The position numbers and the translations under genes were made by a program. The notes under the pieces were generated by a model. That model did no database searches, was not told where the DNA came from, and worked only from the letters and a program-made list of their open reading frames with translations. Source: Actinomortierella ambigua (lineage: Eukaryota; Mortierellomycota; Mortierellomycetes; Mortierellales; Mortierellaceae). Taken from it: 63,401 bases of DNA. Shown here one piece after another: positions 25,313-34,679 of the stretch. The stretch lies in contig JAAAJB010000138.1 in the NCBI GenBank assembly GCA_016098155.1, positions 1 through 63,401 on the forward strand, written 5' to 3'. Numbering within the stretch: position 1 is the stretch's first letter; each line of letters begins with the position of its first letter.

Positions 25313-27967
25313 TCACCAGTTGGTAGTATTGTTATTTCCATGCCCACTCACACCACCACCCATACCCATCCCTGTCGGCTGAGCTGACACCTGCCCAAAG
25401 TTTGGCGCGAATGGGTTTGTAGAGCCTGTCGACTGAGCAAACGGATTTCTGCTACCAACGGGCTGTGACGACATGCTCGGCATCGTGTTGAAGTGTGCTG
25501 GCCCTGTCATCAGTGGCATCGATGGCGCTAGACCATTTGTAGACATTGGGGTGGATGTGCCAAGACTGCCTGCTCCTGTGCCTCCAGCCCTAAACGGATT
25601 GTTACTTCCGACTGCCGTCGCAGCAAAGTTGCCCGTTGGCTGTGGCAAGAGGTTACCGCTCGACCCAAAGTTCATGCCACCAGTGCCGCTTGCTACATTG
25701 CCTGCCGGAGTACCTATACTGGTAGCCACGCCAAAGTTTCCAAGGTCAAGGCCACCAAGTGAGCCCGGTGCACTCGTCATCAGGGGGTTGTTGCTCGTGT
25801 TGTTGGCAAACATATTGCCTGTTGGTTGTGCCTGCATGGAGAGGAAGGGGTTTGTGCTGGCACCACCGCCAAACCCGGTTGGTTGAACGCCTACGCCGCC
25901 AGCTGGGAAGCCTGTCATTTGTGCCTGTAACATTTGCTGTTGTTGTTGCTGCTGTTGTTGTTGTTGCATAAGCTGCATTTGTTGCATCTGTTGCATTTGT
26001 TGCATCTGCTGCATCTGCTGCATTTGTAACATTTGCTGCTGGAACTCTTGGAAAGCATCGCCACCAGCCAAGTCTTGTGCCGCGAAGGAATTGGGATGTT
26101 GCTGGATGTTGGTTGTCTCGTTGTCGATACTAGAGAAGAAGTCCATCATCTCTTTCTTGGTGCTCAACCGTTTCGTCTCCGCTGCCGTCGGTTTGTTCTG
26201 CCATGCGTCATTGTCCTGATTCTTGGGCACATTGTTGGCACTTTTGCTGTTGCTGTTGTTGTTGCTCTTGTTGTTGGTAGAAGAAGTAGGTGGGGGTGAA
26301 GTGGGTTTCGACGATTTTGGCTGGTCCCGAGACTTTGCGCTGGCTGTTTGATTGGCATCAAAGTCCTTTAGGTAATCCTCGAGCGTCTTGACGAGTGAAA
26401 GTGGAGCATGCTTGAGCTCGGGGATCGAGACATGCAATACACCTTGCATACGTTTGGCGACACTGAAATATTCAACGACCTGTGATGTCTGATCTGCGAA
26501 AATCTTGTAGATCTTCAATCCGGCAGTTGCCTGGTCCTTTGTCATCTCAAAGAAATGTTCTATCAGAAGAGAGAAACCAAGAGAGAGGGGAGGGGGGCTT
26601 AATGTGTGAGTGAGTGAGATTAGACAAGTCAGCCGTCAGCCAAAGGAAGATAAAGGTAGTGGAGAATTTGCTCCGTTACCACTGATTTGGACCAACTAGG
26701 CTATATTGCCTGGTAGTTCACATCAATGGTAGCAGAGCAAGTTCTCCACTACCCTTATCCTCCTTTGGCATTTGAGTTTTCTTTGCCGCAGCGACTCCAC
26801 TACTCTTAGATGCACATACGGAGAATATTGATGACGCCTTCGTTCATAGCTTGGAAAAGTCGTAACAGATCCTGAACAAGGAGTGCAAATGCACCAATGG
26901 TGACCTCATTGCTCAACTCATCGATGTAAAACTAAAGGTCGTGGCGTGGTGAAAGACAGGCGGCAAGGGTTTAGTATTCCAGAGATACCTTCAAGTCCAA
27001 CCCACGACATTTCCCTCTTTTTTTAGTTTTACCTTGCAGTCCAGCAGCGCCGCAACCTGCTTCTGCATTGTACCCACATGGTACAAGAGACCCTTTTGGA
27101 CGGTGAGTGTTCGCAGGTAGCCTTCCTTGCCGATGACGGTGGATCGGACCGGGTCTGTCTTGATTTCGCCATAGACGTAGATCTTTTCATTCAGGTACCT
27201 GGCATAGGCGTTGATGGTGGCTGAATGTCCGCCTAGTTTTAGATTCAGTGATATAGGAGGAGAGTGAGTGGGTGAGTGAGTGAGGCTCTTTTTTTTTATC
27301 ACACATCGTTATCACTTTTGGCTGGCTGGTTGGTGTCTTCTCCAAAATAATACACACACTCCAGTGTAAGAGCAGTAGGGGGGAGGGGGAGAGAGATTGG
27401 ACAGACTTACTGTGTGCGCCTCCTTTGTACGCGGCCGAAAGGATTCCCTTTTGCGAGGCACAGTAGCTCAGGGTGTCGTTGCCGGCACTCGAGCGCATCA
27501 TCAGGTGGACAACAAGCAGCGCTTTGAACGAGACCTGTGTGTGTTGTTGGTATGAGAGAGGAGACCAAGTCAGTTTTGGGCGCCAGCTCAATTCCGGATA
27601 TTAAATATAGCGCGCAGAGGTGACACTCCCCTCCATCCAACTTGTTTGCGCTACTTACAGTCCAAGTGACATTGGAAAGGCGTGGCTGTAGGGCATCGAG
27701 GATAAGCATGATGTTGTGCATCGAAGTCGACGAACCATACAGGATGGCTAAGAAGTAGTAGAGTTACAAAGTAGGGGACAGACATTAAAAAATAAGGAGT
27801 AAAGTGAGTACACATGGTGGCAACCAGTGAACAACCACAGATTCGCTACCACACAACAAATGTCTCCCCAAAACTGGAATGAGAGGATTGTGTGCCTTAC
27901 TGTCGAGGTATTTTTGCTTCGGATACATGCACTTGGGCTTTGTCGCCCCAATGACAGCCTTCTCCAT
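25313..27967 (-). CDS. YAP1801: AP180/CALM clathrin assembly protein (ANTH domain)
   Basis: Endocytic adaptor that binds phosphoinositides and clathrin at the plasma membrane. Six exons: 27901-27967, 27659-27747, 27411-27534, 27033-27232, 26820-26931, 25313-26559; in phase, 612 residues. The N-terminal ANTH domain opens with MEKAVIGATKPKCMYPKQKY, which fits the inositide-binding pattern GAT-x6-PKxK-Y, and continues through HLMMRSSAG, YARYLNEKIYVYGE and FYIDELSNEV. The second half is disordered, with a long Gln/Met tract (QQMLQMQQMQQM...) near 25930-26040 and four NPF motifs (NPFLSM, NPFRAG, NPFAQS, NPFAPN) that bind EH-domain proteins. Intron 5 contains a 131-bp palindrome. Its start is head-to-head with clathrin light chain. 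Confidence 0.93.
26639..26769. repeat. 131-bp imperfect palindrome inside AP180 intron 5
   Basis: Outer arms 26639-26684 and 26724-26769 (46 bp each) pair with about 6 mismatches, and the inner sequence continues to pair with gaps to the centre near 26703. The whole insert sits between exons 5 and 6 of the adaptor gene. It looks like a MITE-type foldback insertion; no target-site duplication is obvious. Confidence 0.85.
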
Positions 27968-28682
27968 GATGTGTGAAGAATGTGATAAAGTGTGTTTGAG
28001 AGTGGGAGAGTGGGAGAGTGGAAGAGTGGAAGAGTGGAAGAGTGAAGAGTGAAGAGTGAAGAGAGATGGAGGATGGATGTAGCGAAAGAAGAAGAGTGAA
28101 AAGTGAGTGAAAGGGCTCGCTCGCTTGTTCAGACCAGCTGAGAGAGGGAGACGGAGTGAGAGAGTGGAGCGAGAGAGCAAATAATAATGTGGTGGTGTGT
28201 GTCTGTGTGTGCGTGTGAGTGCTCTGTGCTCTACTGGCTCTCTCTCTCTCTCTGCTTCGTAGAATGAAAACCACGTCACTGGGCTGGGCTGGGCGAGAGG
28301 GTCAACTTGCATTCATTCCACGAGAACATCGCATCAACTTTCTTTCTCTCGTCCAGGAACACCCATTGCTTACTTGCTTGCTTGCTTGCCTGCCAGGTAC
28401 CATACTCTCTCTCTCTCATACAACTCCACATCCAACCCCCTCGTATACTCGCTTGCCCAATATTGTCACTGCCGAAGGACATTCCATCATCCCTAACCCT
28501 GATGACCAGTTTCATCCGAACGCGACTTGTGGAGTCAAAGTCCCCACCCACACGTACAATAATGACTGACAATCGCTCTTTGCCTTCTTTCTACTCTCAT
28601 GTCCTCATTCATATAGGAAACACACCTTTGCATTCAATACCCCTCTCATTCCCTTCTTCTCCCCTCAGACTATTTTACCAGC
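27968..28682. promoter_or_regulatory. Shared intergenic region of AP180 and clathrin light chain
   Basis: 715 bp between two divergent start codons. It contains a purine-rich minisatellite (28000-28064, units like agtggaaga and agtgaaga), a TC run at 28239-28252, and a TTGC-repeat at 28371-28390. No specific regulator site is claimed. Confidence 0.6.
28000..28064. repeat. Purine-rich minisatellite of 8-9 bp units
   Basis: About seven to eight tandem units of agtgg(g/a)aga shifting to agtgaaga, just upstream of the AP180 start. The unit shortens from 9 to 8 bp within the array, so length polymorphism is likely. Confidence 0.8.
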
Positions 28683-29605
28683 ATGGATGACTTTTCTTCG
28701 TTCGCCAGCGCACCTTCCTCCAAGAAGACTGACATTGACGACCCCACAGCTGACTTTTTGGCGCGCGAGGCTGCCGTGCTGGGCAACGATGCACAGTTCT
28801 TGGCAGGACTCTCTTCTTCTACAAGCAACGATGTGACCACGCCCATCTCCAACGACTTTGAAACGTCCTTCCCCAGCATTGACCAGATCGGCTCCACCAG
28901 CGTCCCTACCTCAGCCAAAGCCAACGAGGATGACGAATTTGGCGCTTTCCACAGTGAATATCCCGCCATTGAGACCACTGACTTGTCGGTACGAGTGATC
29001 TGTGTACTAGAAGAATGGAAAGGAATGATCTATGTACACCGCAGAAAGAGGGCCATGACCTGACATTGTTGCTGAAATCTGCTGTTTGATAGGCTCCTGT
29101 TGCTGTTCAGCCCACTGGTTCATTCGGATTCGGTGCTGGTATCCCAGTCCAGCCTACGGGAGCCAGCGGATCGTTTGGTCTGAGCCCCAGCCCTAGCCCG
29201 GCACCAGCGCCTCGCTTCCAGAGCCCCAAGGAGCCAGAGGCGGAGCCAACCATTGTTCGGGAACACCGTGAGAAGCAGCTTGCGCAGATCAAGGAGAAAG
29301 ATGAGCGCTCGGAGGCCAAGAAGCAGGAAAACGTCCAGTCAGCGCACGAGGCAATTGACCGCTTCTACGAGGAATACAACGACAAGAAGGCGCGCGCGAT
29401 TGCACAGAACCGGGACAAGGAACAAGAGTTCCTCACCAAGCGCGACCAGATCTCCACAGGCACCCAGTGGGAGCGCATCAACCATCACATTGACAGCAGC
29501 CCTGCTACCCTCACAGCCGCCCAGAAGGCTAGTAAGCGCGACACGAGCAGGATGCGCGCACTGCTGCGAGACCTCCAGAAGGACTCTAGCGCCCCTGGTA
29601 ACTAG
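28683..29605 (+). CDS. CLC1: Clathrin light chain
   Basis: Regulatory subunit that wraps the clathrin heavy chain. Two exons, 28683-28988 and 29093-29605, phase 0, 272 residues. The N-terminus MDDFSSFASAP is acidic and includes the DPTADFLAREAAVLG region typical of light chains; the middle has Gly/Pro-rich QPTG repeats. A long charged coiled coil (REHREKQLAQIKEKDERSEA, then AIDRFYEEYNDKKARAIAQN) is the heavy-chain binding segment. The C-terminal block TQWERINHHID followed by KRDTSRMRALLRDL matches the family signature. Its partner adaptor AP180 is transcribed divergently. Confidence 0.95.
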
Positions 29606-29657
29606 TCCGTAATTAGGACTAGTTTCTATCCCTTTTGTTTTTTCTGTTTTGTGGAGA

Positions 29658-30030
29658 TTAAAACTTCATCTGCCAGTGAACCTCGCAGGAGACAAACCGC
29701 CTTCTCTTGTCTTCATGTCGCAACGGTATATCGGTGAAGACACCGAGAATTCCATCCGCTTGCAGTTGATATTTAGGCTCCATCGATGCCAGGTATGATG
29801 GCTGTATGCCTGGGCAAATGCTTGTCGTAAGGGTCTTTTGTGCTATCTGCAGTATGGGATGATGGTTTGCTCCATAGTGTAGCACCGGATTGGCACAGGC
29901 GCAAGTGTCGACCAGGTGGTGGTCATCCACCTGTGCCATGCCATACCAATGATGCGCGCGAGTGGACGTTTGTGCTCGACATGTACGACATAGGAAGGTG
30001 ATTGTTTAGGGGGGAAAAGTTTAGAGCTTG
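29658..30030 (-). pseudogene. Broken open frame of unknown family
   Basis: Minus-strand frames read SPSYVVHVEHKRPLARIIGM and then, in another frame, QVDDHHLVDTCACAN onward to a stop near 29658. The switch falls on a tandem 5-bp duplication (ggcat ggcat near 29933-29943), which looks like the frameshift lesion. I do not recognise the family. It lies 3' of the kinase-like CRN remnant and may belong to the same decayed block. Confidence 0.35.
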
Positions 30031-30218
30031 ACATCAGAATTTACGATTATAAACCCTCACTGTAATTTGACTAGAGCTTTATTCGCTAAAACATGTTTGA
30101 AGAAGAGACAGTGTTGTATATATACATTTCACAAATGCAAGCGAAGAAAAAAGGAGTGCATAGAACATAAGGAATAGCGAGGTAAGCTCAGAGTAGAAAA
30201 CCACAAAAAAGTTCCGGT

Positions 30219-31098
30219 TTAGCATGCCGAAGACATGGCTCTCAGAAGGGAGTTCAAAGTCTCTGTCTCTTCAAGTAGCTCGGCCTTGTCCACTGTGAAG
30301 TGTAAGAACCCAAAGTCCACAAAGTAAAACTTGGCGTTTAGACCATGGTTTTGCATGATGATATTCTCGGGTCGATGCGACGCACCCATCTCATGGATAG
30401 CAACCATCGCCTCCTGGATCTTGACCAGAGCAGAGTCATCCAAAAGCTCATCGCTGGTGTCTGCTCCAACAAACTCGGTCACCAGTACCATATCCATACC
30501 ATCGGTGACTCCAGCAAGCAATAGCTTCGGAATGTATCGCCCTTGAAGTGTTTGCAGCCTCTTGTAAACGCCCGCCTCGTTCATGAGCTCCTTTGCAACC
30601 GAGCTGTCATTCCATACATCGCATTTCTTGAGCACAACAGCACGACCTTGCCACAATGCCTTGTGGGTTTTTGCGCGTTCATCGCGCCAGACTAGCTCTA
30701 TCTCCTCATAGTTCGGAAGAGTCACTTGATCCACAGTCCTGGATGCCTTTGAAGATGTTGATCTAGAAGAACGAAGACTAGTAGGCTTCACCTTAGTCAT
30801 TGCCTTGGGCACACCGTTTGATAAACCAAAGTAGTGTATGCAGTACACTTACACACGTAATGTGATGGCCTTAAGTGCACTCTCCAGGAGCTGTCCGTCG
30901 GAGGGTCCAAAGGCTGGGGATCAGCGTGTGCTTCTCGAATGAACCACAGGTAGTATTGCAGGAGAGAAGGTTGCTCGCTATCAAAGGCGATCGCAGGTGA
31001 TATCATGAGATCGCTCGGACCATCATTGCCTCGCATCATGAACCATGTCTGCTCATAAGTTGACAAACTGCCGTATCGGAAACCATTCAGTCGCATAT
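30219..31098 (-). pseudogene. CRN-type kinase tail, 5'-truncated
   Basis: This is the C-terminal part of a fungal Crinkler-like protein. The first part (31096 down to about 30850) has RLNGFRYGSLSTYEQTWFMM and LLQYYLWFI, a motif block I associate with CRN proteins carrying a nuclease-like plus kinase-like tail. After an apparent intron near 30830-30850 follows a kinase-like domain: AVVLKKCDVW (beta-3 Lys), NEAGVYKRLQ (alpha-C Glu), VTEFVGAD (hinge), GASHRPENIIM (catalytic loop) and YFVDFGF (DFG). The catalytic loop lacks the usual Gly-Asp-x between His and Arg, so it should be catalytically dead. At 31097 the frame runs straight into antisense CRN header sequence, so the N-terminal half has been replaced. 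The stop is at 30219. Confidence 0.7.
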
Positions 31099-31250
31099 TC
31101 CTGTCATTGCGACCAACAGGCATCAGCCCGCTCTCCTGAGTGCGCTTGATTCCCCAAGAGAGCTTGGCCCGACGGATGAGATTGCCGAGGTCTTTACCGA
31201 ACCACCACCCAAGAGGACAATCCACATCCTCGTTCAGCCAGGCAATAAGA
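31097..31250 (+). pseudogene. CRN header fragment, left arm
   Basis: In-frame IPVIATNRHQPALLSALDSP, then PTDEIAEVFTEPP and KRTIHILVQP, the second half of the Crinkler N-terminal (LFLAK/DWL-type header) domain. The first half is missing: homology stops abruptly at 31097, exactly where the minus-strand kinase remnant begins. A GT donor-like site follows, then a linker exon inside the palindrome. Confidence 0.75.
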
Positions 31251-31911
31251 CGCTTTTTACTTGCTGATCAACAGAATCAGCTCTGATATCCGCACATATA
31301 AGTCTATTCAGACCTCTTCACGTTTCTGCGCGTCATCATAGATCTTATTTCCGAGCTAGACTTCGTGCGGTGCAAACCCAGCGCTATCGTTGGGAAAAAT
31401 CAAGAAGCAAGCGCTGGACGGGGTTCATCCCAGAGTGTGTATTCCCTGACACCGTCACCTCGGCACTGGGACATCGAGCACCGTGTTCGTAGCATGGAGC
31501 TAGACTCAACTCCTCGATATGAACATGGTGCTCGATGTCCCAGTGCCGAGGTGACGGTGTCAGGGAATACACACTCTGGGATGAACCCCGTCCAGCGCTT
31601 GCTTGTTGATTTTCCCAACGATATCGCTGGGTTTGAACCGCACGAAGTCTAGCTCGGAAAAACAATCTATGATGATGCGCAGAAACGTGTAGAGGTCGGA
31701 AGAAACTCATGTGCGCAGAAATCAGAGCTGATTCTGTTGATCAATACGTAAAAAGCGTCTTACTGCGTGGCTGAACGAGGATGTGGATTGTCTTCTTGAG
31801 CGGTGGCTCGGTAAAGACGTCGGCAATGTCATCCGTCGGGTCAAGCTCTCCTGGGGAATTAATCGCGCTCAGAAGAAAGGGCCGATGCCTGTTGGTCGCA
31901 ATGACAGGAAT
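31097..31911. repeat. Inverted duplication of CRN header and linker, about 390-bp arms
   Basis: Left arm 31097-31488 and right arm 31521-31911, spacer of 32 nt. Arms differ by scattered substitutions and few indels; I estimate 85-90% identity by eye. Each arm contains the second half of a CRN header plus the following intron and linker exon, pointing toward the centre. Because of this symmetry, the same peptide (containing SAGRGSSQSVYSLTPSP) is read on both strands. Confidence 0.9.
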
Positions 31912-32078
31912 AGAGACACGCAAGAGAATGAGCTTGTTAGCAGACGAGGCGTCTTTTTGGCCTTGATGAGCCCCTTGAGATCGTCGACAGTGCCACTGGG
32001 TGGAGCCTTGATAGAGAACGCTTTGAAGGTGGCCTCTCCATCAATAAGGCAGAACAGGGTCGTGTGGTTGTCGGTCAT
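31741..32078 (-). pseudogene. CRN header, right arm, frameshifted
   Basis: Minus strand from the ATG at 32078: MTDNHTTLFCLIDGEATF, then DDLKGLIKAKKTP, the classic first half of a Crinkler header in which oomycete and fungal effectors carry their translocation region. The second half, RVSIPVIATNRHRPFLLSA to KKTIHILVQPR, is in a different frame; the break lies between about 31935 and 31955 and looks like a small deletion. A GTAAG donor follows at the end of the header. This copy extends into the right arm of the palindrome and is head-to-head with the plus-strand effector remnant beginning near 32250. Confidence 0.75.
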
Positions 32079-32274
32079 GGTGTTGTGAAGAACCGAATGG
32101 AGTGAAAAGATATTTTGGGTTATTTAGAGAAGCTCAACTGCACCGTTCACGTGAGCTGGGCGACCTTCACTCCTTTCACTTCCCTCCCCTCATACCTTTC
32201 ACATCATTGTTTTTCTATCATCTCCTTATCCCTTCGTTTACAGTTGCACGCCGCCATCCCAGTTCGCATTTCCA

Positions 32275-33588
32275 TTGAGATTTAAGGGAAGCACTCTTAC
32301 TCTTTATTACTTGAGCTTGAGTGTTTTGCCATTTTGCACTGGGGCAGTCTATCGGCTAGAACAGTCGGTCTCTCTCTTTGAAGAATGGATGCCTGCCTCT
32401 ATCCAAGGGATGCCTGATGATTGTCGCAAATCCCTCGTTATGGCGACAGGGATGTGACATATGATAGTATGCTAGGTAGAGCCACAGAAACTCAGCTTGA
32501 CCCTCGGAGCCGGGGTGGGGTAATGTCTCCAGCGTCGCTTATTTTGCTTGTGTTTCACATGTAATGACTATGCTTTTGATATTGTGAATTCCTATAGGTC
32601 TCCATTAATGGTCAAGTCAAAGCATCCTTTCAGCGAGGCTGCCAAACACATTTATTTCGTCCGCACTCGCCGCGATCGATATGGCCCAACTGATTACTTT
32701 CGGACATTCAGTGGTCTAAAGACAGCGGGTAAAGGGAAAATGCATAGATATTGGACCACGGCTGTAGCCGCAGTCTGGCTGCCTGGCCTCGCTACAAGTC
32801 GATACATGACGTTTTCTTCATGAAGGAAAAAAAGGGGCGTCAAGGTTCAGCCGTTCGGGTCGATATAGGAAAACTGGCGACACTGATGAAGGATTCTCTC
32901 GATGGCATGCATACCCAGGACGTTGGCATGTCCAAGATTGAGGCGATTGGCTTGGTTATCGCTGGTAAGTTATTTATGCCCTATAGATGGAGACCCCTAT
33001 TGATTTTTACAATGGGATGATTGATGACACCTAACCCTCATTCGAGATTTAGGTCCATAGAGGCGATTTTACACCATACGTCAGGAACCTCCATGACCCC
33101 ACCTCTGGTGATATATAAGCGCAATATCGTAAGCTCGTGAATGATCCCCTTGACCAACATAAAAAATGATACACCCCCTGCTTTAAAGCAACGCTCCGAC
33201 TCCCTCCCCGCCATCACCTCGTTCGCTCCTCCGATGGCTTCTTCTATTGACAAGAGGCTTCCTTTTTTTTTGCTGTAGGTAAGGCACACACAATTTGCCA
33301 TCATAGGCACCCTTGTTTCTCCATCAGACAGGGTACTTTGTATCCTCATTATCATCCTCTCCATTGGACACCAGCCGCCTGCCACTGACCACATATGGTC
33401 TTTAGACTGCCAGTGGGTGAGAGAGCTCTATAAATCTTTCTATGCCTACAGCGTAGGCGCGGCTTCTGCGAGTTCTCACCACGGGGAAAGGTCTCCTAGT
33501 CTCCGCAGTTTGAATCTAGGATCGGAAGCAATAGGCATTTATGTGATACGCCTTTTGTCGGCCGTCTATGCAACAAGGTCACAGTACG
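32275..33588 (+). pseudogene. Decayed copy of the PD-(D/E)XK-type effector gene
   Basis: Blocks of this stretch match the intact gene at 36455-38596 and its upstream leader: the leader near 32245-32460, KHIYFVRTRRDRYGPTDYF near 32645-32700, GKGKMHRYWTTA near 32730, then directly FFMKEKKGRQGSAV and LATLMKDSLDGMHT at 32815-32910, and the short intron at 32965-33050. More than 1 kb of the middle of the gene is deleted between about 32770 and 32790. An unrelated segment of about 440 bp interrupts the last exon (33087-33525). After 33525 the exon resumes (GIYVIRLLSAVYATRSQYDF) and breaks into kinase-tail sequence at about 33588. Confidence 0.8.
33087..33525. other. Unrelated ~440-bp insertion in the effector pseudogene
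   Basis: Flanking sequence aligns with 38371-38385 of the intact copy but the insert does not. It begins aggaacctccatgacccc and ends near aatctaggatc; a 4-bp agga occurs at both ends but is not a convincing target duplication. It contains an ATG in a good context at about 33235 and splice-like sites, so it may be a captured gene fragment. Confidence 0.6.
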
Positions 33589-33750
33589 ATTTCTGGTCCA
33601 AACGCCAAGTTTTACCATGTGGACTTAAGATTTTCACACATCACGTTGGACAAGGCCGAGCTACTCGAGGAGACAGAGACTTTGAACTCTCTTCTGAGAG
33701 CCATGTCTTTAGCAAATTTGCTAAACCGGAACTTGGTTGTAGTTTTCTAA
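33588..33750 (+). pseudogene. Kinase-tail fragment fused to effector pseudogene
   Basis: PNAKFYHVDLRFSHITLDKA and LLEETETLNSLLRAMS correspond to the C-terminus of the kinase-like remnant at 30219-30848 (NAKFYFVDFGFLHFTVDKA). The DFG motif here reads DLR, so it is dead. DNA homology to the 3' flank of the first copy continues to about 33930, so coding end plus downstream sequence moved together. Confidence 0.8.
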
Positions 33751-33930
33751 TGTTAGCCTACCTCGCTATCCCTATGTTCCATGCATTGCCTTTTGCTAGC
33801 CCGCATATGTGAAATATATATACTCGATACTTTTAAACGTGTTGTAGCGAACAAGGAAGCTGTAGTGTAGTGTTCTAGCGATCAAGTTTTCAGCGGGAGG
33901 GGGGGTTATATAATCGAAGTCTGATGTCCT

Positions 33931-34679
33931 TTTCCTTCACCCGCAGCATTCCCGCTCTCTACTTGACAATAGTGAGTTATGTAATCTTCTAAAGATCCTG
34001 GCGAGTGAGAGAGACAGAGAGAGAGAGAGAGAGATTTCTAATGACGGGATAATAGGGTAGAAAGCAAAGAGGCTAGACCACTCCTTCTGCCTTTAGGTGT
34101 CATTCTCAGTAACATTTGGCGCGGCAGATAGACACGACCAGACTTCTAGGACGACTGACACGACGAGAAATAAAGTGTGGAGAAAAACTTTGTATATGCA
34201 GGCAAGGCAAGGAAGGGCCTGCACTCCTGCGCATGCTGTACTGTGCTGCCTCTCATTCATTCTACTACTGGGCTTACCTCTCATGCTGATTCTCATTCTG
34301 CTGGATAACCTCCTTCTCACTGTCCGACTTCCCTCTTAATCCACCTGCCACACTCATTCCTTGAGGGAAGGAGGTCAATTGACTGGGTTTGGCAATTAGA
34401 AAATAGAAAATGCTGCAGGTTGAGAGGAGCGAAGGATACACACTCATCTTTCTCGGCCTACAAACATGCTAGAGAGATTCCGCGAGATTCACCGGACGCG
34501 TATCGGCAAGGAGCATGCTCTGGAACCCAGAAGAGGGTCAGCTAGAGATAGACAGACGAGTGGGAAGCCGAGAGAGATTTTTGCCACTTTCCAGCTGATG
34601 CATGTATGGCTTGGCAACTCGTGAGTCCTCCTTGTCTGGAGACTTGTCTGCACATGCTTTCACAACGACTCGAAGGTAT
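33931..34679. other. No gene; effector 3'-flank homology at 34580-34722
   Basis: A short GA microsatellite occurs at 34014-34034. The minus strand of about 34580-34722 resembles the 3' flank of the intact effector gene (38625-38700), including the shared tataaagcaat and gcagacaagtc strings. The rest shows nothing recognisable. Confidence 0.6.

Noticed and set aside
28000..28064. CRISPR-like short repeats
   Set aside because: Units are directly adjacent without spacers; it is a minisatellite in a eukaryotic promoter.
30797..31225. Single minus-strand ORF joining WLNEDVDC-like sequence to the RLNGFRYG block
   Set aside because: The part above 31097 is the antisense of a CRN header, so the join is a rearrangement product and not a domain.
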